Below, one piece after another: positions 63,276-64,000 of a stretch of DNA of 64,000 bases. This stretch comes from JAGDMJ01 sp963809695 (GTDB lineage: Bacteria; Bacteroidota; Ignavibacteria; UBA10030; UBA6906). The notes under the pieces are model-generated. The model saw only the letters and a list, made by a program, of their open reading frames with translations. It was not told where the DNA came from and ran no database searches. The stretch's first letter is position 1; each line of letters opens with the position of its first letter. Location of the stretch: the NCBI GenBank assembly GCA_963809695.1, contig CAWEKI010000009.1, positions 310,001-374,000 on the forward strand. Reading direction: 5' to 3'. The translations under genes were made by a program, and so were the position numbers.

Positions 63276-63304
63276 TTGCTTAACCTTCCGAAAAGGCCTA
63301 TATT
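63276..63304 (+). promoter_or_regulatory. Predicted promoter of larB
   Basis: TTGCTT (63276-63281), 17 bases, then TATATT (63299-63304). The expected transcription start is about 25 bases before the ATG at 63338. Confidence 0.6.
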
Positions 63305-63337
63305 TGTTTTTTTCACCCATCACTCTTCACTACGGTC

Positions 63338-64000
63338 ATGACCAAAGAAGAGCTCACATCTCTTTTGGGAAAATTCAAGGAACAGAAGATTTCGTCGGAG
63401 CAGGTGATCGAGCGGATCTCGGCCGGCATTGCCGAGCCATTGGGTTTTGCCACGCTCGATCACCACCGGGAGCTGCGGCAGGGCTTTCCGGAGGTTATCC
63501 TCTGCGAAGGAAAAACACCCGCCCAGGTTGCACTCATCGCAAAGAGAATTGTGGCATACGGGAGCGTGCTCCTCGCCACGCGTGCCGACAAGACGCATTA
63601 TGCCGCACTTCGCAGGAGCGTCCGCAAGGCGAAGTTCGATCCTGTCTCGCGGACCATTACCGCAAACACGCACCTGGCAAAAAAAAGGGGCAGAGGAACA
63701 ATCCTCGTCGTTACGGCAGGGACATCAGACATACCGGTCGCCGAAGAGGCTGCGGTGACCGCATCGGTCATGGGAAATGACGTGGACAGGCTTTTCGACG
63801 TCGGCGTCGCGGGAATCCACCGGATCCTCCGCCAGAGCGAAAAACTACGGAATGCTTCGGTCATTATTGTTGTTGCAGGAATGGAGGGGGCTCTCGCCAG
63901 CGTTGTTGGCGGATTGGTAGGAGTCCCGGTTATCGCCGTCCCGACATCCATCGGCTACGGAGCCAGCTTCAAGGGCCTTGCGGCGCTGCTGGGCATGTTG
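63338..64000 (+). CDS. larB: Nickel pincer cofactor biosynthesis protein LarB (cut by window end)
   Basis: The reading frame is open from ATG at 63338 to the last base, 221 codons, with no stop. The text follows LarB closely: a helical N-terminus (MTKEELTSLLGKF), then VILCEGKTP, VTAGTSDIPVAEEA, NDVDRLFDVGVAGIHRIL, VAGMEGALASVVGGLVGVPV and TSIGYGASFKGLAALLGML. LarB carboxylates and hydrolyses nicotinic acid adenine dinucleotide to begin the pincer cofactor of lactate racemase. About 25 C-terminal residues lie outside. larC, larE or larA may follow beyond the edge. Confidence 0.92.
   Translation, partial: MTKEELTSLLGKFKEQKISSEQVIERISAGIAEPLGFATLDHHRELRQGFPEVILCEGKTPAQVALIAKRIVAYGSVLLATRADKTHYAALRRSVRKAKFDPVSRTITANTHLAKKRGRGTILVVTAGTSDIPVAEEAAVTASVMGNDVDRLFDVGVAGIHRILRQSEKLRNASVIIVVAGMEGALASVVGGLVGVPVIAVPTSIGYGASFKGLAALLGML

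Overview
The window is a bacterial chromosome segment of moderate to high GC. It most resembles the Bacteroidota/Ignavibacteriota/Chlorobiota group. Two secreted proteins end in the QNYPNPFNP...GREVAVLVNE type of C-terminal sorting domain used by the type IX secretion system, which is typical of Ignavibacteria-like lineages, and a third has a related FlgD-like tail. The promoters I could read are canonical sigma70-type (TTGACT-N17-TATCTT and close variants), not the TTTG/TANNTTTG type of cultured Bacteroidetes. There is also a CIRCE element before groESL. No rRNA, tRNA, CRISPR array, phage or intact insertion sequence was seen.

Layout. 1-7.1 kb: secreted proteins (a 1145-residue T9SS protein, a lipoprotein, a GH5-CBM6 glycosidase) and a decayed S9 peptidase. 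7.2-10.8 kb: a hybrid histidine kinase and a divergent alpha/beta hydrolase. 10.8-17.3 kb: a reverse-strand operon coupling a DPP-IV peptidase to an RND pump without an outer-membrane channel. 17.3-18.2 kb: an inverted CACAGAG-type repeat and a lipocalin. 18.3-25.0 kb: a TetR-controlled operon (TetR, TolC, adaptor, RND pump, PII-like protein). 25.2-33.6 kb: metabolism (ilvE, cytochrome c, pepT with an OPT transporter, acs, yjbQ) and a decayed fragment of a repeat-domain protein. 33.7-38.8 kb: an adaptor plus MacB-like ABC transporter operon. 38.9-42.2 kb: DUF2461, a GT39-like membrane protein and a metallophosphoesterase. 42.3-49.6 kb: a second TetR-controlled operon, encoding an ABC-2 exporter with two ATPases, two permeases, an adaptor and its own TolC. 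49.6-51.8 kb: groES-groEL. 51.8-55 kb: a GH13 enzyme, rsmI and nadE. 55-56.8 kb: a subtilisin-like secreted protease. 56.9-63.1 kb: a reverse-strand run plsY, degQ-like, purB, aldehyde dehydrogenase and lysine 6-transaminase. 63.3-64 kb: the start of larB, cut by the window edge.

How it works together. Four separate envelope-spanning efflux systems lie within 40 kb, two of them with their own TetR repressor. In three operons (both TetR operons and groESL) the same arrangement recurs: a strong -35/-10 promoter with the repressor palindrome beginning at or within one base of the -10 box. The lysine transaminase and aldehyde dehydrogenase would together convert lysine to 2-aminoadipate. PepT and the OPT transporter form a peptide uptake and hydrolysis pair.
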